NCBI RefSeq assembly: GCF_008065375.1 | Contig: NZ_MU084033.1 | Coordinates: 124,471-188,470 of the forward strand | Source of the DNA: Nonomuraea sp. SYSU D8015 | GTDB taxonomy: Bacteria; Actinomycetota; Actinomycetes; Streptosporangiales; Streptosporangiaceae | Direction: 5' to 3' | Length of the DNA stretch: 64,000 nucleotides | Shown here: piece by piece, positions 54,417-63,501 of the stretch | Layout: each line of letters opens with the position of its first letter | Position numbering within the stretch: the stretch's first letter is position 1 | Notes under the pieces: model-generated | Told to the model about the DNA's origin: nothing | Seen by the model: only the letters and a program-made list of their open reading frames with translations | The model's database searches: none | Program-made: the position numbers and the translations under genes

Positions 54417-55397
54417 CTACTCACTCAGCGTGAACTCCGGGATGATGATCTTTCGCTGGGCGATGGGAGCGACGGGTCCCAGGTCATCGCCCTCCAGCGT
54501 CACGGCGGTCCAGACCTGGTCGTCACCGGTGGGGTTGTGCTGGCGACACCAGTCGAACACTTCGCTGTGAACGTTCGGGATGTCGGACAAGGACAGGAGG
54601 CGCGTATTCACCTCATCCCTTTGGTTCTTCAGGACCGTCACTGTGAGCCTGATGGCGGGGGTGGTGATCCGGACTCCGCACATGCAGCCGAACAGGGACT
54701 CTTGCCACAGGTCCTCATCCGGTTCGACCACCCAGTCTGCGTCTCTGTCTGCCAGGACGGGCATGAAGCCTTCAGCGTCGGCCGTGTTCCCGCACCTGCA
54801 GATCAGTCGGCCACCTCGGTCCAGCCGGACGGAGCGGGGCTCTTGAGTGACATCGTCCACGCGGATCGGTGTGATCGTTTCGTACCAGACCGTCCAGTCC
54901 CAACCAGCGGGCACGTCGAACTCGGCCTGGGCGAGCGGTGCGCGGGCACCGGTCTTCACCGTGCCCGGTGTGATGGCGACCCAGATGTCGGGGTCGCCCG
55001 GGGCCGGCGTGTGGGCGGCGATCCAGGTGGGCATGTTCCGCGGCAGATCCTCCAACTGCTCGGGAGTGCGAGCCCAGGTGGTGATCGTGTCGCGCTCGCC
55101 GCTCAGGATCGTGGCGACCAGGTTGTGGGCGGGGCGGCAGTCGATGCGCAGGTCGCAATAGGCGCACGCCCAGGTGCCGTCCCATCCTGGATTAGGGCCG
55201 TCGAGGAGGAGAGCGCCGGTGCGGCGATCGGCGGCCTCGAATTGCATACTGCGGCCGGGACCGTTGCCGCAGCCGCAGTAGAGCTCGTCATCGGCGAGGA
55301 TGATGACGTCCCCCTTGCGCGGGCGCCTGGTGTAGGGCAGCAGAACACGACGAGGAACGAGAAAGCGGTCGTCGGTTTCGGACATGGTGGTCGTCAC
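54417..55397 (-). CDS. Multi-zinc-ribbon hypothetical protein
   Basis: 326 residues from GTG 55397 (VTTTMSETDDRFLVPRR), with AGGAGG six bases upstream; ATG 55385 is an alternative. Several Cys knuckles are seen: LYCGCGNGPG, TWACAYCDLRIDC, LICRCGNTAD and FGCMCGVRITT. The pieces look like repeated modules of a zinc ribbon with a strand. No enzymatic motif is seen. The upstream gap (55398-55644) has no box. Confidence 0.6.
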   Translation of the reverse strand: MTTTMSETDDRFLVPRRVLLPYTRRPRKGDVIILADDELYCGCGNGPGRSMQFEAADRRTGALLLDGPNPGWDGTWACAYCDLRIDCRPAHNLVATILSGERDTITTWARTPEQLEDLPRNMPTWIAAHTPAPGDPDIWVAITPGTVKTGARAPLAQAEFDVPAGWDWTVWYETITPIRVDDVTQEPRSVRLDRGGRLICRCGNTADAEGFMPVLADRDADWVVEPDEDLWQESLFGCMCGVRITTPAIRLTVTVLKNQRDEVNTRLLSLSDIPNVHSEVFDWCRQHNPTGDDQVWTAVTLEGDDLGPVAPIAQRKIIIPEFTLSE

Positions 55398-55644
55398 TGG
55401 TTGCCTCCTGAGTGCTGGGAGCGGCGCATGGCGGGCTACGCGCGTGCGCGGGATCGGGCGTTGGTTGGTCGGGCTCGGGCCACCGGCCCCCCTTGGTGGG
55501 CGTTCAGGTGAAGCGCGGTGAGGGCGGGCGACAGACCGGCGTGCCGCTGGGCGGGCCCGGTGCGGCACACCGGATGGAGACCACGGTTACGACTCGCTCC
55601 CGTCGACGAGGTCGACGGCGTCGGTGTCGCGGTTCTGGAACGTG
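55398..55644. other. Gap without a clear gene
   Basis: A short minus-strand frame ends QNRDTDAVDLVDGSES at a TAA near 55586 but has no ATG or GTG start. It may be the tail of a decayed gene. Confidence 0.35.
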
Positions 55645-55664
55645 ACGGTCCGCGTTCGGACCGT
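55645..55664 (-). terminator. Terminator hairpin
   Basis: 8-bp arms ACGGTCCG / CGGACCGT with a 4-nt loop, next to the stop of the 55667 gene. Confidence 0.6.
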
Positions 55665-55666
55665 GG

Positions 55667-56467
55667 TCAGTTCTCCTGCGAGAGCCGGGTGAGCGTGGCG
55701 GCGATAGCCCGGATGGTCGCCCTGTGCGCGGCGCTCTCGTCATGGTCGGGCTGGAGGTCGTATTCCCTCATGATGGCCAGCCACATGGGGTTGTCGGATT
55801 TGTCGATGAAGGCGGCCCCGGCGGCGACGAGATCGGCGAGCGCGGGCTCAGCGTAGGGCTTGGCGCCATCCTGGTGGCGCCTGGTGGCGTCCAGCATTCC
55901 TTGCAGGGCCGCAGTGGCACGGTGGATCCTCGGCTCGGCGGCCGCGGACGGCTGCGGAAGCTCACTGAGGATGCCAGTCCCGCGTTCGTAACGGACCAGG
56001 ATGTCCACCATGTCGTTGCGCTGCAGGATGAGCTGGGTCGCCAGCACACCGCCGGGCGGCAGGGCAACCGCGCGGTGGTGCAGGTAGTACACGTAGCTGA
56101 TGACGAGCTCGTGCGGCGTGATCGCCGGTGCGAGATCGGCGGGGAAGCTTCGGCGGTCGCCTGCGATCACCTGGTGGATCCACGGCATAACGGCGTTGTG
56201 GTAGGCCCACACGTGCCAATCAGCGGGCTCGTTGCGCTCGCGTTGCGGGTCGAACGGGCTCTCCCGGTCGAACAGAATCGCCTGTCCCCCGGGCGTTTCG
56301 ATCACCCATTCAGCGCCGCTTCCCTGCACCGGCACGACGGCCTCGCCCAGGACCTCGCAGATGGCGTGGTAACTGGCCTCGATGTACCCGACGGTGTCGG
56401 TGGGATGTGGCATGCGGCGGGTGTAGGGCTGGGGCTGGACCTTGAGATCTGCAGTAATCAGGGGCAT
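55667..56467 (-). CDS. Hypothetical protein, 266 aa
   Basis: Starts at ATG 56467 (MPLITADLKVQPQPYTRR), with GAAAGGACATC upstream. It has a mid-part SFPADLAPAITPHELVISYV and helices to the end. It is not recognised. The 420-bp gap 56468-56887 upstream holds no gene I can support. Confidence 0.6.
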   Translation of the reverse strand: MPLITADLKVQPQPYTRRMPHPTDTVGYIEASYHAICEVLGEAVVPVQGSGAEWVIETPGGQAILFDRESPFDPQRERNEPADWHVWAYHNAVMPWIHQVIAGDRRSFPADLAPAITPHELVISYVYYLHHRAVALPPGGVLATQLILQRNDMVDILVRYERGTGILSELPQPSAAAEPRIHRATAALQGMLDATRRHQDGAKPYAEPALADLVAAGAAFIDKSDNPMWLAIMREYDLQPDHDESAAHRATIRAIAATLTRLSQEN

Positions 56468-56887
56468 GGCGAAGATGTCCTTTCGGTTAGGGAACGCACC
56501 GGTCATCGGTACGGGGTTGCTCGCCTTTGTCGACGAGGGCTGGTCGCTGCGCGCAGCGCGTCGGCCAGGATGGTCGGGCTTGGGTTGTCACCGTGAGCAC
56601 GTCGCACGCGTCTGCCCATGGCGAGCGCGCTCTCGCTGGCCTATCGCGCCGTGCGGCCTGTGTCCGGGCCCAGGGGCGGCACCACGATCTCCGTCCTCTC
56701 AGGAGCATCGTGGTCTACCCGGTTCACTCTGAATTCCTTGATCACTGTCTGGTGGAGCGCGTTTCCATCAGGTGATCTGAGACTGAGATGGAACTTCCGC
56801 ACCACGGCGAGACGTCGCAGGGAGGCGCGGGTGCGCGCGTTGGCCTCCAGAAGCGCTCGGTGCGGTCTTGCGGAGTGGTTGGTGGGG

Positions 56888-57463
56888 TTATGACGGTCGC
56901 CGTGGCGTCATGGCGGCGATGTGGACGCCGTAGGCGAGTACGCAGGCTCCGCGGACTGGTGTGTCCTTCTTGCGGGCCATGCGGGGGCGGATGGAGATTC
57001 CGAAGGTGCAGGTGATGACGCCTGTGTTGCGGTCCATGGCTTCCGGCACATGCAGGTGGGTGGCACCGTCCGGCGTGGCGGTGGGTGCGTGGCGGGGACA
57101 CAGGTTGGTGCCGCCGAGGATACCCCTCTGGAGCATGCGCCAGCCGGGGACTATGGGTTCACCGCCGTGCATGGCGATGACGTCGTAGGAGGTGCCACCG
57201 GCGGCGACACAGCGGCGGATGCCGGGCGGGGCGATGGTGAGCTTGGCGACGGTGGCGAGGAACCAGGTGGTGCGGTAGCGGAGGGGGTTAGATCCGTCTG
57301 CGCGGAGGACCTGGCCGCCGAGCCATACGTCGCTGGGCATGCCCGTGGAAGCGGTGGCCTCGCTGATGATCAGGGAGAAGGGGCGTTGGCGGGCGAGCGC
57401 AGCGCCGGCGGGAACATACAGGAGGCGGCCGGGCTGCAGGTCGTCCAGGGTGGGCGTGGTCAT
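56888..57463 (-). CDS. Hypothetical protein, 191 aa
   Basis: Starts at ATG 57463 (MTTPTLDDLQPGRLLYVP), overlapping the upstream stop (ATGA). It is beta-rich, with PLRYRTTWFLATVAKLTI and RRCVAAGGTSYDVIAMHGG. It ends the operon that starts at 59914. No family. Confidence 0.6.
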   Translation of the reverse strand: MTTPTLDDLQPGRLLYVPAGAALARQRPFSLIISEATASTGMPSDVWLGGQVLRADGSNPLRYRTTWFLATVAKLTIAPPGIRRCVAAGGTSYDVIAMHGGEPIVPGWRMLQRGILGGTNLCPRHAPTATPDGATHLHVPEAMDRNTGVITCTFGISIRPRMARKKDTPVRGACVLAYGVHIAAMTPRRPS

Positions 57464-57632
57464 GCTGTGCCTCCGCGCTGCCTCAGCTCGACGACGAGCC
57501 CGTTGACGGCATTGCGTCCCTTGTCCGCGTTCGTGCCGTACGCCTCATCGAGGCTGTCCCAGTCTTCGGACAGGAGGGTGTCCAAGCCGCGTGAGCCGCG
57601 AAAGCATCTTGCTTGATCTGGTGCTGATTCAT
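57460..57632 (-). pseudogene. Small gene with apparent frameshift
   Basis: ATG 57632 (MNQHQIKQDAFAAHAA) overlaps the upstream stop by ATGA, as expected for a member of this operon. A good continuation, LDTLLSEDWDSLDEAYGT to QRGGTA, is in another frame and its stop overlaps the next ATG. So one base was probably lost or gained near 57580. As read, the protein is 49 residues with an unrelated tail. A sequencing error is possible. Confidence 0.5.
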
Positions 57633-58645
57633 GATGAGGGCTCCTGGGCCGGGTCGGGGTAGGGCTGGGCGTAGATGAGAGCGCAGCTCTTGGTGATGCG
57701 TTCGATCTCGTGGGGCGCGAGGTGGCGGGCTGCTGCCTCCTGGGGGGTGATGGGGTTGGCGGGCTCGCCCCGATCGTTGGAGGAGCGGTTGACGGCGTGG
57801 GCGAGTTTCCATCCGAGGTCGTACTCGTAGGCCTGGCGGGAGGTGAGGGGGCCTCGGGTGGTGTGAATGTTCTGGGCGCGGACCCATGCGCGGGCCTGGG
57901 CTTTGCTGTGGCGTACGCCCTGTTGGATGCTCTCGATGGTGCGTTTGATTTGGGCGGCGGCTTGCCTGGCGGTGGGAGCCTCTGCCAGGTGGCCGCCGGC
58001 GGACAGGCAGGCTCCTTCGACAACCCACCAGCGGGCGGGTTTGTAGGTGCTGGGCCGGTAGCGGAGTTTGACGGGGAGGGCGGTGTAGGCGTCGCGGAGG
58101 GTGGCGAACTGAGGGCTGTTGATGAGATCGGCGAGGGCGGTGCGCACCTTGATGAGCGTGAACGCGGCGTCCGTCCAGTAGGCGGGTGACTGGATGAAGC
58201 TGAGGAGGTCGAGGCTGCCTTCGAGGTGGTCGGTGTCGGGCTGGATGAACCACAGGGTTGAGTGGAGCTCATCGCACCCCACGTGGAAGACGACGCCGTC
58301 GTGCTGGAACCAACGCTCGCGGTAGCCGTTGGGGCGGCCGGTGACGGGGTGGCGCTTGGAGAGGCGGATCGCGGCGGCGTCGATCGCCTTCGCGGCCGGC
58401 CGGTCGCCTTCGCGGGGCGCGGGTTTGGCTGTCTCGTTTTCCCAGGTCACGTAATCGACGATGTCGGCGTGGCGGACGCGGATCCGGCCGTGGTGGTCGG
58501 TGTCCACCGTGACCGTGGTCGGGTTGACACGGACCACGGTCAGCTCCTGGATTTCGTGGCTCTCCTGGCTGGGCGAGGTGCCCACCCACACCCATCGAAA
58601 GACGCGGTCGCCGGGGATCAGGGCGGCGATCTGCTCGGGTGTCAT
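57629..58645 (-). CDS. Hypothetical protein, 338 aa
   Basis: Starts at ATG 58645 (MTPEQIAALIPGDRVFRW), overlapping the 58642 stop by ATGA. The N-terminal 60 residues look like a small beta barrel (TTVTVDTDHHGRIRVRHADI). The middle has a helix-rich region and the C-terminus GRTSRQAYEYDLGW-like (TSRQAYEYDLGWKLAHAVNR). It is coupled to both neighbours. No family. Confidence 0.6.
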   Translation of the reverse strand: MTPEQIAALIPGDRVFRWVWVGTSPSQESHEIQELTVVRVNPTTVTVDTDHHGRIRVRHADIVDYVTWENETAKPAPREGDRPAAKAIDAAAIRLSKRHPVTGRPNGYRERWFQHDGVVFHVGCDELHSTLWFIQPDTDHLEGSLDLLSFIQSPAYWTDAAFTLIKVRTALADLINSPQFATLRDAYTALPVKLRYRPSTYKPARWWVVEGACLSAGGHLAEAPTARQAAAQIKRTIESIQQGVRHSKAQARAWVRAQNIHTTRGPLTSRQAYEYDLGWKLAHAVNRSSNDRGEPANPITPQEAAARHLAPHEIERITKSCALIYAQPYPDPAQEPSS

Positions 58646-58881
58646 TTCGCTCGCTCCAGTGCGGCGCGGTCAGCGTCGGTGAGGGTCATCTTGCGGGCTT
58701 CACCGTGGTGGCCGGTGTCCTGGTCGCTGATGTGGATGCAGTCGAGTTCGACGAGGGCGTCCACGTCGTCCTTGTTGAGGGCGTGGCCGGTGACGTCGGG
58801 GAAGGCGCTGTAGACCCATGTGCGGTCGTTGGTGGCCTTGGCCAGGAACGCGATCCGGGTCGGGGTCAGGCGGCGGGGCAT
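58642..58881 (-). CDS. Small wHTH-like protein, 79 aa
   Basis: Starts at ATG 58881 (MPRRLTPTRIAFLAKATN). The pattern of helices with LNKDDVDALVELDCIHI resembles a winged helix and could bind DNA, but this is weak. It sits in the 59914-56888 operon. Confidence 0.5.
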   Translation of the reverse strand: MPRRLTPTRIAFLAKATNDRTWVYSAFPDVTGHALNKDDVDALVELDCIHISDQDTGHHGEARKMTLTDADRAALERAK

Positions 58882-58898
58882 GGGCTGGAGCTCCTCGT

Positions 58899-59090
58899 CT
58901 ACCAGGTGAAGGGCGGAAGGATGTGGTCGAAGCGGCGGCGGAGGGCGGCTATATCGACGGAGAGGTCCTCGTCGTGGTCGTCGGCGGCCCGATAGAGGGC
59001 GGCGGCGAACACGCGGTTGAGGAGGGTCTGCTCGTCGCCGTCGAGCGTGATGCCGTCGAGGGTGACGGGCGGCCGGGGTGTGGTGCTCAT
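58899..59090 (-). CDS. Small hypothetical protein, 63 aa
   Basis: Starts at ATG 59090, overlapping the upstream stop by ATGA. It is acidic-helical (DEQTLLNRVFAAALYRAAD). No family. Confidence 0.5.
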   Translation of the reverse strand: MSTTPRPPVTLDGITLDGDEQTLLNRVFAAALYRAADDHDEDLSVDIAALRRRFDHILPPFTW

Positions 59091-59914
59091 CGGGGGCTGT
59101 CTTCCTTGGCTGCTGTGTGGGTGGGAATGAGGGAGGTGATGGTGAAGGTCCCGAGGTTGTCGCCCATGAGGCGGTGCAGGTGCCCACCGCTGAGGTCACG
59201 CTCGACGTCTACGAAGACGGTCTCCAAGCCGTAGAACCGGGCGTATGCGTGGATGTGCCGGGCCAGGTCTTCAATGCTGTCGGCGTTGCTGGTCAGCGGG
59301 CGGATGTCGTGGGTGTTGCCGATCCGGTCGAAGGCGACGAGGTAGCGGGCGGGCGGCCGATCGTTTGCGGCTTCGCGGGCCGGGATGAGGGGGTGCTCGC
59401 CACGTTCGAGGATGCGCTCTCGGATGGCTTGGCAGGCGGCGGAGATGGCGTCCTTGTAGCGGCGGTGGAGCGCCGGGGGATCGAGTCGGAGGGTGCGCTG
59501 GATGACTTCGGTGAGGAGCTCGTGCCGCTCTGCGAAGAGGGGATCAGGGGTGGAGGGGTAGGTGTCGGCCTGGATGCTGTCGCGCCAGATGAGGGCGGAG
59601 ACTTCCACGTACTTGTTCTCGGCCTCGCCGATGGTTTCGACCGTCTCCTGACCACCGGTCATGGAGGGGATGGTGAAAGGGGAGCCGTCCGGCGCGGTGA
59701 TCTCGCCGTAGTGGCCCCAGTCGAGGGCGGCGCCTCCCCTGCTGCTGATGTGCCACACGTTGTAGTCGGCGCCTTGGGCGAAGAGCAGCTTTCGCTCGGC
59801 GAGCCAGGCGCGGGTGTTCGGCTTGACCCAGTGGACGCCACCGCCTGCGGAGGCGGATTCGAGTGCCGCGCGTTGTGCGGGGCTGAGGGGGCGGGGCTTG
59901 TCGCTCTTGGCCAT
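59087..59914 (-). CDS. Hypothetical protein, 275 aa
   Basis: Starts at ATG 59914 (MAKSDKPRPLSPAQRAAL), with AGGAG upstream. It has WLAERKLLFAQGADYNVWH and a Rossmann-like C-terminal part (ARYLVAFDRIGNTHDIRPL). It heads the operon 59914-56888. No family. Confidence 0.6.
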   Translation of the reverse strand: MAKSDKPRPLSPAQRAALESASAGGGVHWVKPNTRAWLAERKLLFAQGADYNVWHISSRGGAALDWGHYGEITAPDGSPFTIPSMTGGQETVETIGEAENKYVEVSALIWRDSIQADTYPSTPDPLFAERHELLTEVIQRTLRLDPPALHRRYKDAISAACQAIRERILERGEHPLIPAREAANDRPPARYLVAFDRIGNTHDIRPLTSNADSIEDLARHIHAYARFYGLETVFVDVERDLSGGHLHRLMGDNLGTFTITSLIPTHTAAKEDSPR

Positions 59915-60114
59915 CGTGGCTCCTGGCGTCTCGTTGGCGGGGCAGATGCGGCCGGGCGGGTGCCCGGCGGCCGGGGCGATCAGTTTCTGTACGAGCAGCG
60001 GATCCACCTGGGGACGTACTGCTCAGAGGTGATGCCGAGGGGCGGCCGGGACGCCGGCGAGTTCGGCGTCCCAGCCGTGGCACTCGGGGTTGGTGGCAAG
60101 CCGGTCAGGGTCGA

Positions 60115-60705
60115 TCAGCCGGATTTCGCCGCGGTGCCCGGAGAAGGCGGCGAGGCAGTGAGGAAGAGCGCCGGTGGGCGCGGCCGCGCGTCAGTCCTTA
60201 CGCGTGGGGTTTGGGCTCGGCCGCGTCCGGCGGCAGGGGCGCCGTAGATGCCGTTGGTCGCGTCGTGCGCTGCGTGAAGCCAGAAGCCGTCGCCGTGCTC
60301 GTCGCTGTAACGGTTGCCGAGTTCCCAGCCCTGCACGCGGGCGAGATCGTCCCATGTCCACTGTCGCGCCGAGGACGACCAACCCGTCTCAGGCTTGTTC
60401 ATGATGCACGGCTCGCCCGATTCGGCGATGCGTACCAGGACGTCGCGGGTGAACGAGCGAAGCGTGGGCGGTTCCGCCGTCATGATCGGGCATGCGTCGC
60501 ATCGCCCGTCGTTGACGCACGCTCCGAACTCCGGCCACGATGCCCGGCGGGTGTCGTGTGACTCGAACAGCTTCACGTACGAGCGGGGTCGCAGAGCACA
60601 GTGCGCTTTGCTGTCAGCCATGGGAGCGTTGAGGGAAAGCCGGTTCCGGCCTTTTCCATCGGGACCGGAGCGCTGTGGCGCCGGAGGTTGGAGGTAAATC
60701 GGCAT
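60115..60705 (-). CDS. Hypothetical protein with Cys sites, 196 aa
   Basis: Starts at ATG 60705 (MPIYLQPPAPQRSGPD), with AAAAGGGAGACCG upstream. It has ACVNDGRCDACPIMT and HCALRPRSYVKLFESHD, perhaps a zinc site. The last 40 residues are low-complexity and may not be native. A CCATATGG palindrome is about 96 bp upstream. Confidence 0.5.
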   Translation of the reverse strand: MPIYLQPPAPQRSGPDGKGRNRLSLNAPMADSKAHCALRPRSYVKLFESHDTRRASWPEFGACVNDGRCDACPIMTAEPPTLRSFTRDVLVRIAESGEPCIMNKPETGWSSSARQWTWDDLARVQGWELGNRYSDEHGDGFWLHAAHDATNGIYGAPAAGRGRAQTPRVRTDARPRPPALFLTASPPSPGTAAKSG

Positions 60706-60800
60706 CGGTCTCCCTTTTCGGGTGCAGTGGGTCATGGAAGGTGCGGTAGTGCCGCTGGGTTACCGAGATCACGCCAGGTCAGCCCTACTCTTTTGAGAAG

Positions 60801-60814
60801 TTTCCATATGGAAA
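60801..60814. promoter_or_regulatory. CCATATGG palindrome, copy 2
   Basis: TTTCCATATGGAAA, perfect over 14 bp, about 96 bp upstream of the 60705 start. Likely operator. Confidence 0.55.
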
Positions 60815-60830
60815 GTCGCAGCAGGCAGGC

Positions 60831-61295
60831 CTACGCGTTGAAGAACACTTTCGGCGTAGGAGGCATCAGGGCTCCTGGCCGTGGTCGGTGACCGTAGCCG
60901 GCTCCACGTAGCTGCCTCCCCCGCCGGGGATCGACACGGAAATGTGCGATGACCGTGAGATCGCCGCCGAGCTCGGCCCGGTACACCACATCGTCCCTGT
61001 GGCCTTGTCGCCAGAGATAGACGCCGGTCGACGCCGGGGTGACGACCTCGGACTTGAATAGCGCTTCTAGATCATTGCTGTGGCGGGGGCCGCGGCTGAG
61101 GCGCAGCGTGGCGGCGAGGTTTTCCGCCTTCCACTCCTCCACGCCACGCTCGACCAGAAGTGGCACTGCGTCCTTCTTCATAGTGGTGATGACCAGCAAC
61201 GTGGCAGGGAGCATACGGTGTTCGCCGGTGACGGCCTGGCGCCAATCGTCGGGCAGGTACGCACCGTGGTTGATGAATACCTTGAGCTTGGCCAT
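60831..61295 (-). CDS. Partner of the DUF262 gene, 154 aa
   Basis: Starts at ATG 61295, overlapping the DUF262 stop by one base (TAATG), so the two are coupled. It has TLLVITTMKKDAVPLLVERG and TGVYLWRQGHRDDVVYRAEL, not assigned to a family. The C-terminus is basic. Confidence 0.6.
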   Translation of the reverse strand: MAKLKVFINHGAYLPDDWRQAVTGEHRMLPATLLVITTMKKDAVPLLVERGVEEWKAENLAATLRLSRGPRHSNDLEALFKSEVVTPASTGVYLWRQGHRDDVVYRAELGGDLTVIAHFRVDPRRGRQLRGAGYGHRPRPGALMPPTPKVFFNA

Positions 61296-61906
61296 TATTC
61301 GTCTCCCTCAGCGATGCGCGCGGCGCGGGCGATGTCCTCGTTGGTCTGGGCGGTGCCGTAGCCATTGACGCGCAAATAGATGGCGGCCTCTTCCTCGATC
61401 GTCCTTACGTGCGCTTCGGCAACCGGTAGGGCAACGAGGTCGAATGTGATCTGGGCTTCATCATGGAGGTCCTGGAAGTGGAGGTACGGGCCGGTGTCGC
61501 CGTATTCCTCGGCCAGTGCTGTGCCAGGTTCGATGGTGGTTACGCGGATGACGTCGGCGCTGGGGAACCAGGAGGCGGGCACCATGAACTCGTTGTCGAG
61601 CCAGCGGCGCATGGTCGTCAGCCGCTGCTGTCCGTCGATGATGACGCGCGTGGGTAGCTTCTCGCCGCCCGGTCGCCGGCTGCCGCGGTTGTTGCTGATG
61701 ATCGCAGGGATCGGGATGCCTTTGAGCAGGCTCTCGATGAGGGCGATCTGCTGGTCAAGCGTCCACACGGGCGCGCGCTGGTATGGCACGTGTGGCGGGT
61801 CCCAGGCCAGTGTGCCGCGCCGCCACTGGTTAATGAGCTGGGTGAGCGGTTCGTTGGTCGGGCTGAGCTTCAGCAATTCGATCGGCTTGACGGTGTGGCG
61901 AGTCAT
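61295..61906 (-). CDS. DUF262 (ParB/GmrS-like) protein
   Basis: 203 residues from ATG 61906, with GAAGGGACC upstream. The DUF262 pattern is visible: TLAWDPPHVPYQRAPVWTLD, then QIALIESLLKGIPIPAIISN, and VIIDGQQRLTTMRRWLDNEF (the IDGQQRL motif). It ends in VNGYGTAQTNEDIARA. Full GmrSD-type restriction enzymes are much longer and carry a second nuclease domain that is missing here, so this is a short stand-alone DUF262. Confidence 0.8.
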   Translation of the reverse strand: MTRHTVKPIELLKLSPTNEPLTQLINQWRRGTLAWDPPHVPYQRAPVWTLDQQIALIESLLKGIPIPAIISNNRGSRRPGGEKLPTRVIIDGQQRLTTMRRWLDNEFMVPASWFPSADVIRVTTIEPGTALAEEYGDTGPYLHFQDLHDEAQITFDLVALPVAEAHVRTIEEEAAIYLRVNGYGTAQTNEDIARAARIAEGDE

Positions 61907-62243
61907 TGATGGTCCCTTCGGCGATCAGGCGGGCGTTATCGAGGTTCGCGGTTCGTCTGGGCGGGCCCAGCGGAATTTAGGGAGCACACCCAGGAGCTGT
62001 TCCTGCAGGGTGCGCAACTTGGCGTCGACGCGTGGAGTGTGCAGTTAAGGGCGGCGCCGCACCGCGTGGGATTGGTTGAGGCCGTTATGTAACCAGAAAA
62101 GGCCAAGCAATGGGGGAAGGGGCTATTTCGATCCCCCAGGAAGACAATTCTGCGGTGAGGCCTATCAGCGGTGTGCGGGGCGCGAAACCACGCTGTTGAT
62201 GTACGCCAGGTATTCCGTAAGGGAGAGCTGCGCAGGGCTGGGC

Positions 62244-62462
62244 TTACTTGCCTTCGTCAATACCGTACTCCTCGCGCACCATGGCGATAATTTCGTCCGC
62301 CTGAGCCAGATACTTATTGCGCGCGCGCTCGGATAGCACCAGCTGCCAGTATCTGTCGAGGGTGATCGAGTGGGGGTGGCTGAATTTCACCCCCGAGGCC
62401 CGGCGGGCCAGCGCGCGGGCCACACGCTCGCGCAGGGTGGTTGCTGCATGTGTGGTCATCAT
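62244..62462 (-). CDS. Small helical protein, 72 aa
   Basis: Starts at ATG 62462 (MMTTHAATTLRERVARAL), with AGGAAGACG upstream. It has SITLDRYWQLVLSERARNKY and an acidic end. A CCATATGG palindrome is about 115 bp upstream. No family. Confidence 0.55.
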   Translation of the reverse strand: MMTTHAATTLRERVARALARRASGVKFSHPHSITLDRYWQLVLSERARNKYLAQADEIIAMVREEYGIDEGK

Positions 62463-62576
62463 CGTCTTCCTATCTGTCGGCTTGAGGGTCGTGTCTCGCG
62501 GCGCTGGCGCTGCACTGCCTAGAAAGCGGCATGTCGCTGGAGGAGCCGGTCCCGCCACTTCGGCTGTCAGTAGTTC

Positions 62577-62584
62577 CCATATGG
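62577..62584. promoter_or_regulatory. CCATATGG palindrome, copy 3
   Basis: CCATATGG within GTTCCCATATGGAAGTTC, about 115 bp upstream of the 62462 start. Confidence 0.5.
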
Positions 62585-62605
62585 AAGTTCTCTGCGAGTC
62601 TTCAG

Positions 62606-62998
62606 TCAGTCGTTCTCACTCAGGTAGTCCTCAGGTCGGTCAACTTGGACCAGGCCCATCAGTTCCCGCAGCATCCGCACGCCGTGCGATCGGTCGCCGT
62701 ACTTGTCGACGAACCCCTTGCACATCGCACCGAACATCCGCGTGGCGAAGTGGTGGCCGAACCGGCCGTGCAGCAGGGTGTCGTGGCAGGTGATCCAGCC
62801 GCCCACGTTCAGGGTCTGCTCGACGAGGTCCTTCAGCCTGCCCGACCGCAGGTCCATACGGTTGCCAGGATGGAAGATGCACGTCGTGCACTGCTCCCGC
62901 AGGACCTGCGGCCCGTGGGGGCCGATGACCGAGGTCGGGGGCACGATCTCCCATGCGTCCTCGGTCTCGTCGTCCAGTTCGTCGGCCGGCTCGGTCAT
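62606..62998 (-). CDS. Hypothetical protein with CTTC site, 130 aa
   Basis: Starts at ATG 62998 (MTEPADELDDETEDAW), overlapping the upstream stop by ATGA. It has QCTTCIFHPGNRMDL and WITCHDTLLHGRF with a further C in AMCKGF, possibly an Fe-S or zinc site. No family. Confidence 0.6.
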   Translation of the reverse strand: MTEPADELDDETEDAWEIVPPTSVIGPHGPQVLREQCTTCIFHPGNRMDLRSGRLKDLVEQTLNVGGWITCHDTLLHGRFGHHFATRMFGAMCKGFVDKYGDRSHGVRMLRELMGLVQVDRPEDYLSEND

Positions 62999-63501
62999 CC
63001 CGGCATCTCCTCGAGGGTGCGCTCGACGGTGGCAGCGGTGATGGGCCACATACGGTCGCTGTGCTCGCTGGTGCTGACGTACACCTTCGTCCGGCCGAAC
63101 TTGACGACCTTGAGGGGGATGCCGTGGAGGTGCGCGGGGCCGTCGAAGGAGGTCTTACGGGCCAGGACGATGTCGCCCTGCTGCAGGATGATCCCACGGG
63201 TGTCGGCGAAGTACCGCACGTTGCGCTGGTGGCCCTCGCAGTCGCGTTGGGCCTTGCTCCTGGTGCCGTTGCTGCCGAGCCAACCGCAGCGGCAGACGCC
63301 TTTGTAGACGGACGTCCGGCCGGAGCCGCCGACCCAGGTCCCGCGGGGTCGGTCGTCGTGGACCATCCAGTAGGCGCCACCGTGTTCCGGGTCGTGGTGC
63401 TCGCGCTTGCGCGGGTTGGGGTCGCCTGTGTGGCCCTTGGTACGGCGGCAGATGTAGCTGATGCCGCTTTCGACGTAGGGAGTGTTGCAGAGGTCGCTCA
63501 T
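62995..63501 (-). CDS. Hypothetical protein, 168 aa
   Basis: Starts at ATG 63501 (MSDLCNTPYVESGISYI), with GAAGGGAACCC upstream. The N-terminal CRRTKGHTGDPNPRKREHH looks like a small zinc knuckle, and the middle has YKGVCRCGWLGSNGTRSKAQ. It is coupled to the 62606 gene. No family. Confidence 0.6.
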   Translation of the reverse strand: MSDLCNTPYVESGISYICRRTKGHTGDPNPRKREHHDPEHGGAYWMVHDDRPRGTWVGGSGRTSVYKGVCRCGWLGSNGTRSKAQRDCEGHQRNVRYFADTRGIILQQGDIVLARKTSFDGPAHLHGIPLKVVKFGRTKVYVSTSEHSDRMWPITAATVERTLEEMPG

